Shown piece by piece: positions 53,950-63,351 of a stretch of 64,000 nt of DNA. The DNA lies in assembly GCA_947470515.1 (NCBI GenBank), contig CANITF010000003.1, positions 62,001-126,000 of the forward strand, read 5' to 3'. The DNA is from Flavobacteriales bacterium. GTDB lineage: Bacteria > Bacteroidota > Bacteroidia > Flavobacteriales_D > Crocinitomicaceae. The notes beneath the pieces are model-generated. The model made no database searches and was not told the origin of the DNA. It worked only from the letters and a program-made list of their open reading frames with translations. Position 1 is the stretch's first letter, and each line of letters begins with the position of its first letter. Position numbers and translations under genes: made by a program.

Positions 53950-54612
53950 ATGGCAACTAGAATTAGATTGCAAAGACATGGTAAGAAAAGCAAGGCTTTT
54001 TACCATATCGTAGCTGCAGACAGCAGATCAAAAAGAGATGGTAAATTCATTGAGAAATTAGGAATTTACAATCCAAACACAAACCCAGCAACAATCGACA
54101 TCAATTTTGATCGTACATTAAGTTGGGTACAAGTTGGTGCTGAAATGTCAGACACGGCGCGTGCTATTTTATCTTACAAAGGTGTTTTGTACAAAAACCA
54201 CTTAATTAAAGGTATCGCAAAAGGTGCTTTAACTGCAGAGCAAGTTGAAGAGAAATTTGCAGTATGGTTGGCTGAGAAAGACAATAAAATCACCGGTAAA
54301 AAAGATGGTTTAGCTAAAAATGAAGCTTCTGATAGAGCAGCTCGTTTGAAAGCAGAAGTTTTAGCAAATGAAGCTAGAGCGGTTGCAGTTGAAGCAAAAA
54401 ACAATCCTGTAGAAGTTGTTGAAGAAGCTCCAGTAGCAGAAGAAGCAGCAGAAGAGGTAGTTGAAGAAACTGCGGTTGCTGAGCCTGTCGAAGCAGAAGA
54501 AGTTGTTGAAGAGGCTCCAGTAGCTGAAGAAACTGCGGTTGCTGAGTCTGTCGAAGCAGAAGCTCCAGCTGAAGAAGCGGCTAGCGAAGAGGAAACTCCA
54601 GCAGCAGAATAA
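53950..54612 (+). CDS. rpsP: 30S ribosomal protein S16 with long acidic C-terminal tail
   Basis: Residues 1-80 are a normal S16 (MATRIRLQRHGKKSKAFYHI, then RSKRDGKFIEKLGIYNP). The total length is 220 residues, compared with about 80-90 for bacterial S16. The extra part has a lysine-rich linker and, from about residue 150, a Glu/Ala/Val tail made of repeated units such as EEAPVAEE and ETAVAEPVEAE. The DNA of two units contains the GCTGAG[CT]CTGTCGAAGC word. Extended S16 tails are common in Bacteroidota. Their function is unknown. It is cotranscribed with rimM. Confidence 0.95.
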   Translation: MATRIRLQRHGKKSKAFYHIVAADSRSKRDGKFIEKLGIYNPNTNPATIDINFDRTLSWVQVGAEMSDTARAILSYKGVLYKNHLIKGIAKGALTAEQVEEKFAVWLAEKDNKITGKKDGLAKNEASDRAARLKAEVLANEARAVAVEAKNNPVEVVEEAPVAEEAAEEVVEETAVAEPVEAEEVVEEAPVAEETAVAESVEAEAPAEEAASEEETPAAE

Positions 54613-54626
54613 ATAGTAGACATTGA

Positions 54627-55154
54627 ATGAATAAAGCGGATTGCTTTCATTTTGGATATGTAGCGAAACTTCACGGATTTAAAGGTGAAGTTTCGCTGTT
54701 TTTAGACGTTACGAATCCAGAAGATTATGTATCGCTCGATGCCGTTTTTGTTGAAATAAACGGCCAATTGTCTCCTTTCTTTATTACGTCATTCAAATTA
54801 AAAAACAACGGATTCGCCGCAGTAAAATTTGAAGGTGTAGATACCGAAAATGCAGCACGAGTAATGTTGCGTAATAACCTCTACTTACCTGCTCAAATAC
54901 TTCCAAAACTTTCAGGAAAGAACTTTTACGATCACGAAATCGTTGGATTCAAAGTGATTGATGTTAATTATGGTGAAGTAGGTATTATGGAATCTGTTAT
55001 TGATCTTAAGGTAAATCCTTTGCTACAAATCATGAATGGCAAAAAAGAAGTGCTTATTCCCTTAATTGAAGGAATTGTTGAACAAGTTGACCGCAAGAAC
55101 AAAATATTAACCATCAATGCACCCGCCGGATTAATAGAATTATATTTAGCATAA
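54627..55154 (+). CDS. rimM: 16S rRNA processing protein RimM
   Basis: This 175-residue protein has the RimM N-terminal signature FGYVAKLHGFKGEVSLF (about residues 8-24) and a C-terminal PRC-barrel region (GKNFYDHEIVGFKVID, about 97-112). RimM assists maturation of the 30S head and binds S19. It lies 14 bp after rpsP, the conserved rpsP-rimM order. The gap after it (55155-55303) holds a GAGCnnGTCGAAG repeat copy and a short AAAGC-TTC-GCTTT hairpin with a T-rich tail that may be its terminator. Confidence 0.92.
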   Translation: MNKADCFHFGYVAKLHGFKGEVSLFLDVTNPEDYVSLDAVFVEINGQLSPFFITSFKLKNNGFAAVKFEGVDTENAARVMLRNNLYLPAQILPKLSGKNFYDHEIVGFKVIDVNYGEVGIMESVIDLKVNPLLQIMNGKKEVLIPLIEGIVEQVDRKNKILTINAPAGLIELYLA

Positions 55155-55194
55155 TGAAATCTTAACTTGTTCCTTTTTTGTTCCTGAGCTGACT

Positions 55195-55223
55195 CCACTG
55201 AGCTCGTCGAAGTGTGTCGAAGG
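55195..55223. repeat. GAGCnnGTCGAAG intergenic motif
   Basis: CCACTGAGCTCGTCGAAGTG followed by TGTCGAAGG contains the same core as copies at 9031-9126 and inside rpsP. Confidence 0.6.
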
Positions 55224-55303
55224 ATTACTTTTACCTTGATAATCTGCACTAACGTTTGATTTAATCAAAGCTTCGCTTTTCTTCCTTTTTACTTTAAAAA
55301 AAA

Positions 55304-56008
55304 ATGCCTCCCTTTTTATTTAAACATTTTTCAATTTCACAGAATCGTTCAGCTTTAAAAGTTGGAACGGATGCCATGTTGCTCGGTGCATGCATCATAT
55401 CTGAGAATGAACGTCTTGGTTTGGATATTGGAACTGGAACAGGCGTTTTATCACTCATGGTTGTTCAAAAGAATCCTACTATTCAAATTGATGCAATTGA
55501 ATTGGATAATGAAAGCAGTATCGATTGTCAAGAGAATTTTACGCATTCGAATTGGTCGGAACGATTATCTACCATTTCAGCTGATTTCTTAGCACATGAG
55601 TTTGTTAAAAAGTACGACCTCATTTTTTCCAATCCGCCATTTTATCAAAATTCATTGGTAAACGAAAATCACCGAACGGCTGTAAGCAAACATGCTGTTC
55701 ATTTGCCGTTTGAATTGTTATTTGAAAAAGCCTCAAAACTTCTTACCGACAAAGGTTGTTTTTGGCTTATTTTTCCGTTTGATGATTTCGAAAAAGTCAC
55801 ACTTCTTGGAAAGGCTAATGGATTGTTTATCGAAAATAAAATCACCATTGAAAGTAAATTAACTGTTCCAACACGTGTAATTCTTTCGTTTCGAAAAACC
55901 ATAAATCAAGTATCAGAAAAAATAGTGGTAATTAGAAATTTAGATAATTCTTTTTCAGATGATTACATTGAATTAACCAAAGATTTTCACGGTAAAAAAT
56001 TACAATAA
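55304..56008 (+). CDS. trmN6: tRNA1(Val) adenine-37 N6-methyltransferase
   Basis: This 234-residue protein is a Rossmann-fold methyltransferase. Its SAM-binding loop is LDIGTGTGVLSLM (about residues 40-52), and its catalytic motif is SNPPFYQ (about 109-115), which fits N6-adenine methylation. The start MPPFLFKHFSISQNRSALKVG, quoted in part, gives the family N-terminus KVGTDAMLLGA. It resembles TrmN6/YfiC, which methylates A37 of tRNA1(Val). Confidence 0.87.
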   Translation: MPPFLFKHFSISQNRSALKVGTDAMLLGACIISENERLGLDIGTGTGVLSLMVVQKNPTIQIDAIELDNESSIDCQENFTHSNWSERLSTISADFLAHEFVKKYDLIFSNPPFYQNSLVNENHRTAVSKHAVHLPFELLFEKASKLLTDKGCFWLIFPFDDFEKVTLLGKANGLFIENKITIESKLTVPTRVILSFRKTINQVSEKIVVIRNLDNSFSDDYIELTKDFHGKKLQ

Positions 56009-56082
56009 TTTAATCTGTAGAAAATAGTGCTTAAACATCAGTATATATAAGATTGCCTTTTTTTTAAAAGATTCTTCGAAAA

Positions 56083-56116
56083 TTGATAGTAAAGATGAAA
56101 CTAAACAATAAATTTG
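56083..56116 (+). promoter_or_regulatory. Candidate promoter of the nuo operon
   Basis: TTG (56083-56085) and TAAATTTG (56109-56116) are 23 bp apart, within the range for Bacteroidota promoters. Transcription would start near 56123, leaving an AT-rich leader of about 85 nt before nuoA. Confidence 0.55.
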
Positions 56117-56209
56117 CGTACGTTTTTTAATTGAGTTAAAAAGTGTTAGTTTTTGTAACTTACATTCTCATAAAAAACAAAAGATTTATTGATTAAATTG
56201 ATTTAAAAT

Positions 56210-56578
56210 ATGAAATCAACGAGTATAGATTATTTACCAATATTACTGCAGATTATCGTAGTTGGTGGTTTTGTGATGTTTGTATTGTTCATCACCCAAT
56301 TTTTAGGACCAAGATTACATTCTAAAAAGAAAGATTCTAACTGGGAATGTGGAATTGAATCTGTTGGAGACGCTCGTTTTCCTGTTTCTGTTCGTTATTT
56401 CATGACAGCAATTCTTTTCGTGTTATTCGATGTAGAAGTTATTTTCTTCTATCCGTATGCTGTCAATTTTAAAGCATTAGAATTAGAAGGACTATTTGCC
56501 GTTATTTTATTCGTAGCCTTTTTCTTAATTGGCTTTTTCTATGTACTTAAAAAAGGAGCTTTAGAATGGGAAAAATAG
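56210..56578 (+). CDS. nuoA: NADH-quinone oxidoreductase subunit A
   Basis: This 122-residue protein has three membrane helices. It has the conserved loop [21 protein letters not shown] (about residues 43-63, in part NWECG) and [12 protein letters not shown]. It is part of the membrane arm of complex I near the quinone site. It is the first nuo gene and overlaps nuoB by 13 bp. Confidence 0.95.
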   Translation: MKSTSIDYLPILLQIIVVGGFVMFVLFITQFLGPRLHSKKKDSNWECGIESVGDARFPVSVRYFMTAILFVLFDVEVIFFYPYAVNFKALELEGLFAVILFVAFFLIGFFYVLKKGALEWEK

Positions 56579-57111
56579 AAGACTTAGAAGTATTCAATGG
56601 TGAAGGATATCAACTTTCACGATTAGATAAAGTTATAGCTGCTGCCAGAGCGAACTCTGTTTGGCCATTGCCATTCGCAACATCATGCTGCGGGATTGAG
56701 TACATGGGTTCTATGGGAAGTAACTACGACGTGGCACGTTTCGGAATGGAAAGAATGTCCTTTTCTCCACGACAAGCAGATCTTTTAATTGTTGCTGGTA
56801 CAATTTCGAAAAAATTAGCACCAATTCTGAAGCAAGTATACGAGCAAATGTCTGAACCGAAATGGGTTTTGTCTGTCGGTGCTTGTGCTTCTTCAGGAGG
56901 AATTTTTGACACATATAGTGTTTTGCAAGGGATAGATAGAGTAATTCCAGTTGACGTATACGTTCCTGGTTGTCCTCCAAGACCTGAGCAAATTATCGAT
57001 GGTATCATGAAAATACATGAACTAGTAAAACATGAAGGCATGAGAAATCGCTATTCGGATGAATATAAAGCGAAGTTGGATAAATACAATATTGAGGTAA
57101 ATGGCAAGTAA
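56566..57111 (+). CDS. nuoB: NADH-quinone oxidoreductase subunit B
   Basis: This 181-residue protein carries the N2 iron-sulfur cluster cysteines in [10 protein letters not shown] (about residues 40-49), VGACASSGG (about 105-113) and [10 protein letters not shown] (about 132-141). N2 passes electrons to quinone. It overlaps nuoC by 11 bp. Confidence 0.96.
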   Translation: MGKIEDLEVFNGEGYQLSRLDKVIAAARANSVWPLPFATSCCGIEYMGSMGSNYDVARFGMERMSFSPRQADLLIVAGTISKKLAPILKQVYEQMSEPKWVLSVGACASSGGIFDTYSVLQGIDRVIPVDVYVPGCPPRPEQIIDGIMKIHELVKHEGMRNRYSDEYKAKLDKYNIEVNGK

Positions 57112-57610
57112 ATTGACAAACGAAGCGGTAATAGAACGAATCAAAAGTCAATTTGGTTCTGATATCTTATCTGCTGAAACTCCGTACGATTTTTTGACAA
57201 TCGAAGTTCAAGCAAACAAACAACACGAAATTATTGAATGGTTGAAAAAGGATGAAATTTTAAAGATTTCTTTTTTGACAAATCTAGGTGGTGTACATTA
57301 TCCGGAGCAGGTAGGAAGAGAATTTGCGGTCGTGTATCATTTACAAAGTATGACGAATAATTTCCGATTGAGATTGAAAATATACGTTTCAAAAGAAAAT
57401 CCAGAAGTAGATACAATCGTTGATTTGCATACAGGTGCAAACTGGATGGAAAGAGAAACATTCGATTTCTTTGGAATTACGTTTAAAGGTCATCCAAATT
57501 TGGTTAGAATTCTGAATGAAGATTCAATGGATTATTTCCCAATGAGAAAGGAATACCATTTAGAGGATGGAACGAGAGAAGATAAAGACGACCGATTCTT
57601 CGGAAGATAA
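57101..57610 (+). CDS. nuoC: NADH-quinone oxidoreductase subunit C
   Basis: This 169-residue peripheral-arm subunit has the family motif [24 protein letters not shown] (about residues 115-138, in part [10 protein letters not shown]). It is a separate gene from nuoD, unlike the fused nuoCD of enterobacteria. nuoD starts 12 bp later. Confidence 0.94.
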   Translation: MASKLTNEAVIERIKSQFGSDILSAETPYDFLTIEVQANKQHEIIEWLKKDEILKISFLTNLGGVHYPEQVGREFAVVYHLQSMTNNFRLRLKIYVSKENPEVDTIVDLHTGANWMERETFDFFGITFKGHPNLVRILNEDSMDYFPMRKEYHLEDGTREDKDDRFFGR

Positions 57611-57621
57611 AACACAGCATT

Positions 57622-58854
57622 ATGAGTACTTGGGAAGAAGAAAAAATACACGATGATGCAACATATGAATCATCACTTGATACAATTGATGGAAGTATTG
57701 CAACATTAAATCTAGGACCTACACACCCAGCAACACATGGTATATTTCAGAATGTTCTTAAAGTTGACGGTGAAAAAATTCTTGGTTCAGAACAAACTAT
57801 AGGTTACATCCATAGAGCGTTTGAAAAATTAGCTGAAAGAAGACCTTACAATCAAATCACAACAATTACAGACCGATTGAACTACTGTTCATCTCCTATT
57901 AATAATATTGGATGGCATATGACAGTTGAAAAGTTGATTGGTGCTGAAATTCCTAAACGTGCGCAATACATGCGTGTAATAATCATGGAATTAGCGCGGA
58001 TCTCAGATCACTTGGTGTGTAATGCAGTAATTGGGGTTGATACTGGAGCATTAACAGGATTTACCTATTTGTTCCAGCAGCGTGAAAAAATATACGATTT
58101 ATTCGAAGAGGTCTGTGGTGCTCGTTTGACTACAAATATGGGGAGAATAGGTGGTTTTGAAAGAGATTTTTCTCCTGCTTTCAACGAGAAATTGGAAGCA
58201 TTTTTAAGAGATTTCCCAAAGGTATTTAATGAGTTTGACACCCTTTTGTCGAGAAACAGAATTTTCATGGATAGAACGAGAGGCGCTGGACCTATTTCTG
58301 CTGAACGTGCCTTAGAATATTCATTTACTGGTCCAAATTTGAGAGCGGCAGGTGTTGATTACGACGTGCGTGTCATGGAACCATATTGTTCTTACGAAGA
58401 TTTTGATTTTGTAGTACCAGTTGGTACTACAGGTGATACATACGATCGTTTTCAAGTGCGTCAAGAAGAAATTCGTCAGAGTATAAGAATCATTGAACAA
58501 GCTCTAGCAAAAATGCCTGAAGGAAGTTATAAGGCAGATCTCCCAGAATTTTATTTACCACCGAAAGAAGAGGTTTATAACAACATGGAAGCGTTAATTT
58601 ATCACTTCAAAATTGTAATGGGTGAAACACCAATTCCAGCTGGAGAAGTGTATCACTGTGTTGAAGGAGGAAATGGGGAATTAGGATTCTATTTAATAAG
58701 TGATGGAGGAAGAACTCCTTACCGTTTACAATTTAGAAGACCTTGTTTTATATATTATCAAGCATATCCTGAAATGATTACAGGATCATCAATCAGTGAT
58801 GCTGTATTGACATTAAGTAGTATGAATGTAATTGCTGGTGAATTAGACGCATAA
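57622..58854 (+). CDS. nuoD: NADH-quinone oxidoreductase subunit D
   Basis: This 410-residue subunit helps form the quinone pocket. It shows LGPTHPATHG (about residues 31-40), GYIHRAFEKLAE (about 62-73) and GGRTPYRLQFRRPCF (about 364-378). It lies 3 bp before nuoE. Confidence 0.96.
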   Translation: MSTWEEEKIHDDATYESSLDTIDGSIATLNLGPTHPATHGIFQNVLKVDGEKILGSEQTIGYIHRAFEKLAERRPYNQITTITDRLNYCSSPINNIGWHMTVEKLIGAEIPKRAQYMRVIIMELARISDHLVCNAVIGVDTGALTGFTYLFQQREKIYDLFEEVCGARLTTNMGRIGGFERDFSPAFNEKLEAFLRDFPKVFNEFDTLLSRNRIFMDRTRGAGPISAERALEYSFTGPNLRAAGVDYDVRVMEPYCSYEDFDFVVPVGTTGDTYDRFQVRQEEIRQSIRIIEQALAKMPEGSYKADLPEFYLPPKEEVYNNMEALIYHFKIVMGETPIPAGEVYHCVEGGNGELGFYLISDGGRTPYRLQFRRPCFIYYQAYPEMITGSSISDAVLTLSSMNVIAGELDA

Positions 58855-58856
58855 TT

Positions 58857-59396
58857 ATGAGTAGCACACACGTTGATTTAAGTAAAAGACACGCTGAAAC
58901 ACCATGTTTCAGTCCTGAAAAATTGGCCGAAGCGCAAAAGCTTATGAGCCTTTATCCTGAAGGAAAACATAAAAGTGCCTTGATTCGCATTCTCCACATG
59001 GCCGAAGAAGAATTCGGAGGTTGGTTGAGTATCGAAACAATGGATTATGTTGCAGGAATTGTAAACATCGAACCAATTGAAGTATATGAAGTAGCTAGTT
59101 TCTACACAATGTTCAACTTGGATCCAGTAGGAAATTATGTATTTGAAGTTTGCAGAACTGGACCTTGTATGTTGGTTGGAAGTGATAATCTCATTTCATA
59201 CATTGAAAATAAACTAGACATCAAAGTTGGTGAAACAACGAAAGATGGAATGTTTACATTGAAAACAGCTGAATGTCTTGGAGCATGCGGTTACGCACCG
59301 ATGTTACAATGTGGTAAAAAATACCATGAGCATTTGACAAATGAAAAAGTTGACGAATTGATTGCTGCTTACCGTTCAGGTGAGTTGCCAAAATAA
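58857..59396 (+). CDS. nuoE: NADH-quinone oxidoreductase subunit E
   Basis: This 179-residue thioredoxin-like protein carries the N1a 2Fe-2S cluster cysteines in CRTGPCMLVG (about residues 99-108) and ECLGACGYAP (about 139-148). It belongs to the NADH-oxidising module. Confidence 0.95.
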   Translation: MSSTHVDLSKRHAETPCFSPEKLAEAQKLMSLYPEGKHKSALIRILHMAEEEFGGWLSIETMDYVAGIVNIEPIEVYEVASFYTMFNLDPVGNYVFEVCRTGPCMLVGSDNLISYIENKLDIKVGETTKDGMFTLKTAECLGACGYAPMLQCGKKYHEHLTNEKVDELIAAYRSGELPK

Positions 59397-59406
59397 TTAG
59401 AATAGC

Positions 59407-60747
59407 ATGGCAAGAAAGTTACTTTTAGAACATGATAGTGTACCGGGAATTGAAACCTTTGAGGTTTATAAAAAACATGGTGGTTATCTTTCTGTAGAAA
59501 AAGCCTTAAAGAAAATGTCTCCGCAAGAAGTTGTTGAGGAAGTTCAAAAGTCAGGTTTAAGAGGTAGAGGTGGAGCTGGATTCCCAACAGGGATGAAATG
59601 GTCTTTCCTTGCAAAACCTGAAGGCGTTCCAAGATATTTATTGTGTAATGCTGACGAAAGTGAGCCTGGAACATTCAAAGATCGTTATTTGATGGAAAAA
59701 CTTCCACATCTCTTGATTGAAGGAATGATCGTTTCAAGTTATGCGTTGGGTGCAAACCTTTCATACATCTATATTCGTGGCGAATATATGTGGATTCTTG
59801 ATATTCTTGAAAAAGCAATCGATGAAGCATACGCTAAAGGATACTTAGGGAAAAATATTTTAGGTTCTGGTTTTGACCTTGATTTACGAGTAGCTCCAGG
59901 TGGAGGTGCATATATCTGTGGTGAAGAAACAGCGCTTATCGAATCACTTGAAGGAAAAAGAGGAAATCCAAGAATGAAACCACCATTCCCAGCTGTTAAA
60001 GGTTTATGGGGATGTCCAACTGTTGTAAACAACGTTGAAACATTAATGGCTGTTGTTCCAATCATCAATGAAGGTGGTGACGAATATGCTAAAATTGGTA
60101 TTGGAAAAAGTACTGGAACAAAATTAATATCTGCAGGTGGAAATCTTGCTCGACCAGGAGTTTACGAACTTGAAATGGGTCTTTCAGTTGAAGAATTTAT
60201 TTATGGTGACGATTGGTGTCGTGGAATTGCAAATGGTAAGAAGTTGAAAGCGTGCGTACCTGGAGGTTCTTCAGTTCCAATTTTACCAGCACATTTAGTT
60301 ACTAAAACTGCTGCAGGAGAAACACGTTTGATGACTTACGAAAGTTTGGCTGATGGAGGTTTTGCTTCAGGTTCAATGTTAGGTTCAGGTGGTTTTATCA
60401 TATTTGATGAAGACCAATGCATCGTTCGAAACACATGGAATTTTGCACGTTTCTATGCACACGAATCATGTGGACAATGTTCACCATGTCGTGAAGGAAC
60501 GGGGTGGATGGAGAAAGTCTTGAACCGTTTGGAGCATGGACAAGGCAACTTGCGTGACATTGAATTGTTAGAAGAAATCAATAAGAAAATTGAAGGAAAT
60601 ACAATTTGCCCGCTCGGTGATGCAGCAGCATGGCCAGTAGCAGCAGCAATTCGTCATTTCCGTGAAGAATTTGAATGGCACGTTTCTCATCGTGAGGAAT
60701 CGCAAACGAGAAATTATGGCTTGTTGAAAGAGTCATTAGTAGGATAA
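59407..60747 (+). CDS. nuoF: NADH-quinone oxidoreductase subunit F
   Basis: This 446-residue flavoprotein oxidises NADH. The NADH/FMN-binding regions GLRGRGGAGFPTGMKW (about residues 55-70) and GAYICGEETALIESLEG (about 167-183) are present. The N3 4Fe-4S ligands lie in ESCGQCSPCREGT (about 354-366) and CPLGDAAAW. Confidence 0.96.
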   Translation: MARKLLLEHDSVPGIETFEVYKKHGGYLSVEKALKKMSPQEVVEEVQKSGLRGRGGAGFPTGMKWSFLAKPEGVPRYLLCNADESEPGTFKDRYLMEKLPHLLIEGMIVSSYALGANLSYIYIRGEYMWILDILEKAIDEAYAKGYLGKNILGSGFDLDLRVAPGGGAYICGEETALIESLEGKRGNPRMKPPFPAVKGLWGCPTVVNNVETLMAVVPIINEGGDEYAKIGIGKSTGTKLISAGGNLARPGVYELEMGLSVEEFIYGDDWCRGIANGKKLKACVPGGSSVPILPAHLVTKTAAGETRLMTYESLADGGFASGSMLGSGGFIIFDEDQCIVRNTWNFARFYAHESCGQCSPCREGTGWMEKVLNRLEHGQGNLRDIELLEEINKKIEGNTICPLGDAAAWPVAAAIRHFREEFEWHVSHREESQTRNYGLLKESLVG

Positions 60748-60784
60748 TAGGTTAAACGCTTTTAAGCAAAAAAATAAATTTATT

Positions 60785-61759
60785 ATGGTAAAAGTTACCA
60801 TTGACGACATCCAAATAGAAGTAGAAGAAGGGACATCAATCCTGAACGCTGCTCGTTTAATTGGAGGAGAAGTGGTGCCGCCTGCAATGTGTTACTACAG
60901 CAAACTTCCAGGAACTGGAGGGAAATGTAGAACATGTTTAGTAGAAGTTGCTGCTGGTTCTGAAAAGGATCCACGTCCAATGCCGAAACTAGTTGCTTCT
61001 TGCTCAACACCCGTGCAGGATGGAATGATTGTAAAAAACAAAACAAGTGAAAAGGTTCATACGAATCGTGGAGCTGTAGTTGAGTTTTTATTAATCAATC
61101 ACCCATTAGATTGCCCTGTTTGCGACCAAGCTGGTGAATGTCATCTTCAAGATTTAGGTTTTGAGCACGGTGCTGAAGGTACACGTTACGAAGAAGAAAG
61201 AAGAACATTTGATCCAATCGATATCGGGAACAAGATCAAATTGCACATGAACCGTTGCATCCTTTGCTACCGTTGTGTGCATGTTGCTGATCAATTAACT
61301 GAAAAACGCGTTCACGGTGTTTTGAATCGTGGTGAACATACTGAGATTAGCACCTATATTGAAGCTGCAGTAGAAAATGACTTCTCTGGAAACATGATTG
61401 ACGTGTGTCCAGTTGGAGCGTTGACTGATAAAACATTCCGATTCAAAAGTCGTGTGTGGTTCTTAAAACCAATGGAAGCGTCTTGTGAATGTACAAAGTG
61501 TTCTGGTAAAACAGTCGTTTGGATGTTTGGCAATGAAATCTACAGAGTAACAGCAAGAAAAGATAAATACGGAGAAGTTGAAGATCAAGACGGTAAAGCT
61601 GGATGGATTTGCAACGATTGCCGTTTTGAGAAAAAAGATCCTGCACAATGGAACATTATTGGACCAAGGACAATTAACCGTCATTCGGTGATTTCTCAAG
61701 GAAAATATAGTACTGCAAGAGCTAATACACAAAAAAAGATAGAGAATGGAGACAAGTGA
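60785..61759 (+). CDS. nuoG: NADH-quinone oxidoreductase subunit G, short form
   Basis: This 324-residue protein has the NuoG iron-sulfur domains: a 2Fe-2S site in PGTGGKCRTCLVEV, the HPLDCPVCDQAGECHLQD site and CILCYRCVHVADQL, then a C-terminal cysteine set SCECTKCSG with ICNDC. It ends there, without the large molybdopterin-like domain of full-length NuoG (about 800-900 residues). A short NuoG is usual in Flavobacteria, so this is probably native. The stop overlaps nuoH by 14 bp. Confidence 0.9.
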   Translation: MVKVTIDDIQIEVEEGTSILNAARLIGGEVVPPAMCYYSKLPGTGGKCRTCLVEVAAGSEKDPRPMPKLVASCSTPVQDGMIVKNKTSEKVHTNRGAVVEFLLINHPLDCPVCDQAGECHLQDLGFEHGAEGTRYEEERRTFDPIDIGNKIKLHMNRCILCYRCVHVADQLTEKRVHGVLNRGEHTEISTYIEAAVENDFSGNMIDVCPVGALTDKTFRFKSRVWFLKPMEASCECTKCSGKTVVWMFGNEIYRVTARKDKYGEVEDQDGKAGWICNDCRFEKKDPAQWNIIGPRTINRHSVISQGKYSTARANTQKKIENGDK

Positions 61760-62795
61760 ACTAATTGAAAAATTCATTGTAATCGTTATTTTATTTACAG
61801 TGTCTTTAGGTGTTGCTGCTTATGCTACCTATTTCGAAAGAAAAGTGGCTGCTTGGTTTCAAGACCGCATTGGTCCTGACAGAGCAGGGCCATTTGGTAT
61901 TCTTCAACCATTAGCAGACGGTGGAAAATTATTCTTCAAAGAAGATTTTATTCCCGAAAAAGCAGAGAAATGGTTGTTCATACTAGGACCTGGTATCGCC
62001 ATGTTCGTTGCGTTAATGACGGGTTGTGTGATTCCTTGGAGTACAGCGCTTGAATTCGGAGAAAATATCGTTGAAATGCAAGTTGCTGATGTCAACATTG
62101 GAATCTTATTCATCATGGGCTTTTTGTCAATCGGTGTGTATGGAATTATGATTGGTGGATGGGCTTCAAACAACAAATTCGCCTTGTTTGGTGCTATTCG
62201 TGCAAGTTCTCAAATGATTTCTTACGAGTTAGCAATGGGAATTTGTGTGATTACAATTGTCATGATGACTGGAAGCTTGAGTTTGAAAGACATCGTTGTT
62301 CACCAACACGGTTTCTGGGCAGACGGGTATTTCACTTGGAACGTTTTCAAACAACCATTAGCTTTTCTAATTTTCTTCATTTGTGCTTTGGCTGAAACGA
62401 ATAGAGCACCTTTCGATTTACCAGAATGTGAAAGTGAATTAATTGGAGGATACCACACAGAATACGGTTCTATGAAAATGGGATTCTATTTATTTGCTGA
62501 ATACACAAGTTTATTTATTTCATCTGCTGTTATTGCGGTATTGTTCTTTGGAGGATTCAACTTCCCAGGAATGGATAATTTTGAAGGAAATACATTAGCA
62601 CTTTTAGGAATTGCAGCAATGTTTGCAAAAACATTCGTCTTCATCTTTCTATTTATGTGGATTCGTTGGACAATCCCACGTTTCCGTTTCGATCAATTAA
62701 TGCATTTAGGTTGGAAAAAATTAATTCCAATTTCACTGATCAACATGTTAGTTACTGGTCTTGTCATCGCTTATTGCGAAGGCTGGTTTAATTAA
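61746..62795 (+). CDS. nuoH: NADH-quinone oxidoreductase subunit H
   Basis: This 349-residue membrane subunit has about eight helices. It carries ERKVAAWFQDRIGPDRAGPFG (about residues 27-47, in part ERKVAAWFQDR) and AETNRAPFDLPECESEL (about 214-230), both lining the quinone channel. Confidence 0.96.
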   Translation: METSELIEKFIVIVILFTVSLGVAAYATYFERKVAAWFQDRIGPDRAGPFGILQPLADGGKLFFKEDFIPEKAEKWLFILGPGIAMFVALMTGCVIPWSTALEFGENIVEMQVADVNIGILFIMGFLSIGVYGIMIGGWASNNKFALFGAIRASSQMISYELAMGICVITIVMMTGSLSLKDIVVHQHGFWADGYFTWNVFKQPLAFLIFFICALAETNRAPFDLPECESELIGGYHTEYGSMKMGFYLFAEYTSLFISSAVIAVLFFGGFNFPGMDNFEGNTLALLGIAAMFAKTFVFIFLFMWIRWTIPRFRFDQLMHLGWKKLIPISLINMLVTGLVIAYCEGWFN

Positions 62796-62808
62796 GTATT
62801 TATAAGCT

Positions 62809-63351
62809 ATGCAAAGTTTAACAGATAGAAAAAAAGTTGTTGGTAATAAAGAGATGACCTTTAAGGAAAAACTCTATTTACCTGCTATTTTCAAAGGAAT
62901 GGGGATTACATTTAGTCACTTGTTCCGTAAACACAATACCTTGAGATACCCAGAAGTGAAACGTGAGTTTGCTCCTGTTTATAGAGGACAACACGTTTTG
63001 AAAAGAGACGAACAAGGTCGTGAAAATTGTACTGCTTGTGGATTATGCGCTGTTGCGTGTCCTGCTGAAGCAATTACAATGGTTGCCGGAGAACGTCAAA
63101 AAGGAGAAGAAGGACTTTACAGAGAAGAGAAATACGCTGAAATGTATGAGATCAACATGCTTCGTTGTATTTTCTGCGGTTTGTGTGAAGAAGCGTGCCC
63201 GAAAGAAGCAATTTTCTTGACAGACAGACTTGTACCATCTACGTTTGAGAGAGATGAATTTATTTATGGTAAAGAACTTTTGGTAGAAGATGTAAATCTT
63301 CGTATTGATATTACGAAAAGACAACTTACTGGTAAAAGAACTGAGAAATGA
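62809..63351 (+). CDS. nuoI: NADH-quinone oxidoreductase subunit I
   Basis: This 180-residue protein has two 4Fe-4S ferredoxin motifs, CTACGLCAVACPAEAI (about residues 71-86) and CIFCGLCEEACPKEAI (about 121-136). It holds clusters N6a and N6b. It overlaps nuoJ by 4 bp. Confidence 0.96.
   Translation: MQSLTDRKKVVGNKEMTFKEKLYLPAIFKGMGITFSHLFRKHNTLRYPEVKREFAPVYRGQHVLKRDEQGRENCTACGLCAVACPAEAITMVAGERQKGEEGLYREEKYAEMYEINMLRCIFCGLCEEACPKEAIFLTDRLVPSTFERDEFIYGKELLVEDVNLRIDITKRQLTGKRTEK

Noticed and set aside
54174-54674. Long reverse-strand open frame opposite the rpsP tail
   Set aside because: It is a Ser/Ala-rich mirror of the repetitive rpsP tail, with no own signals.
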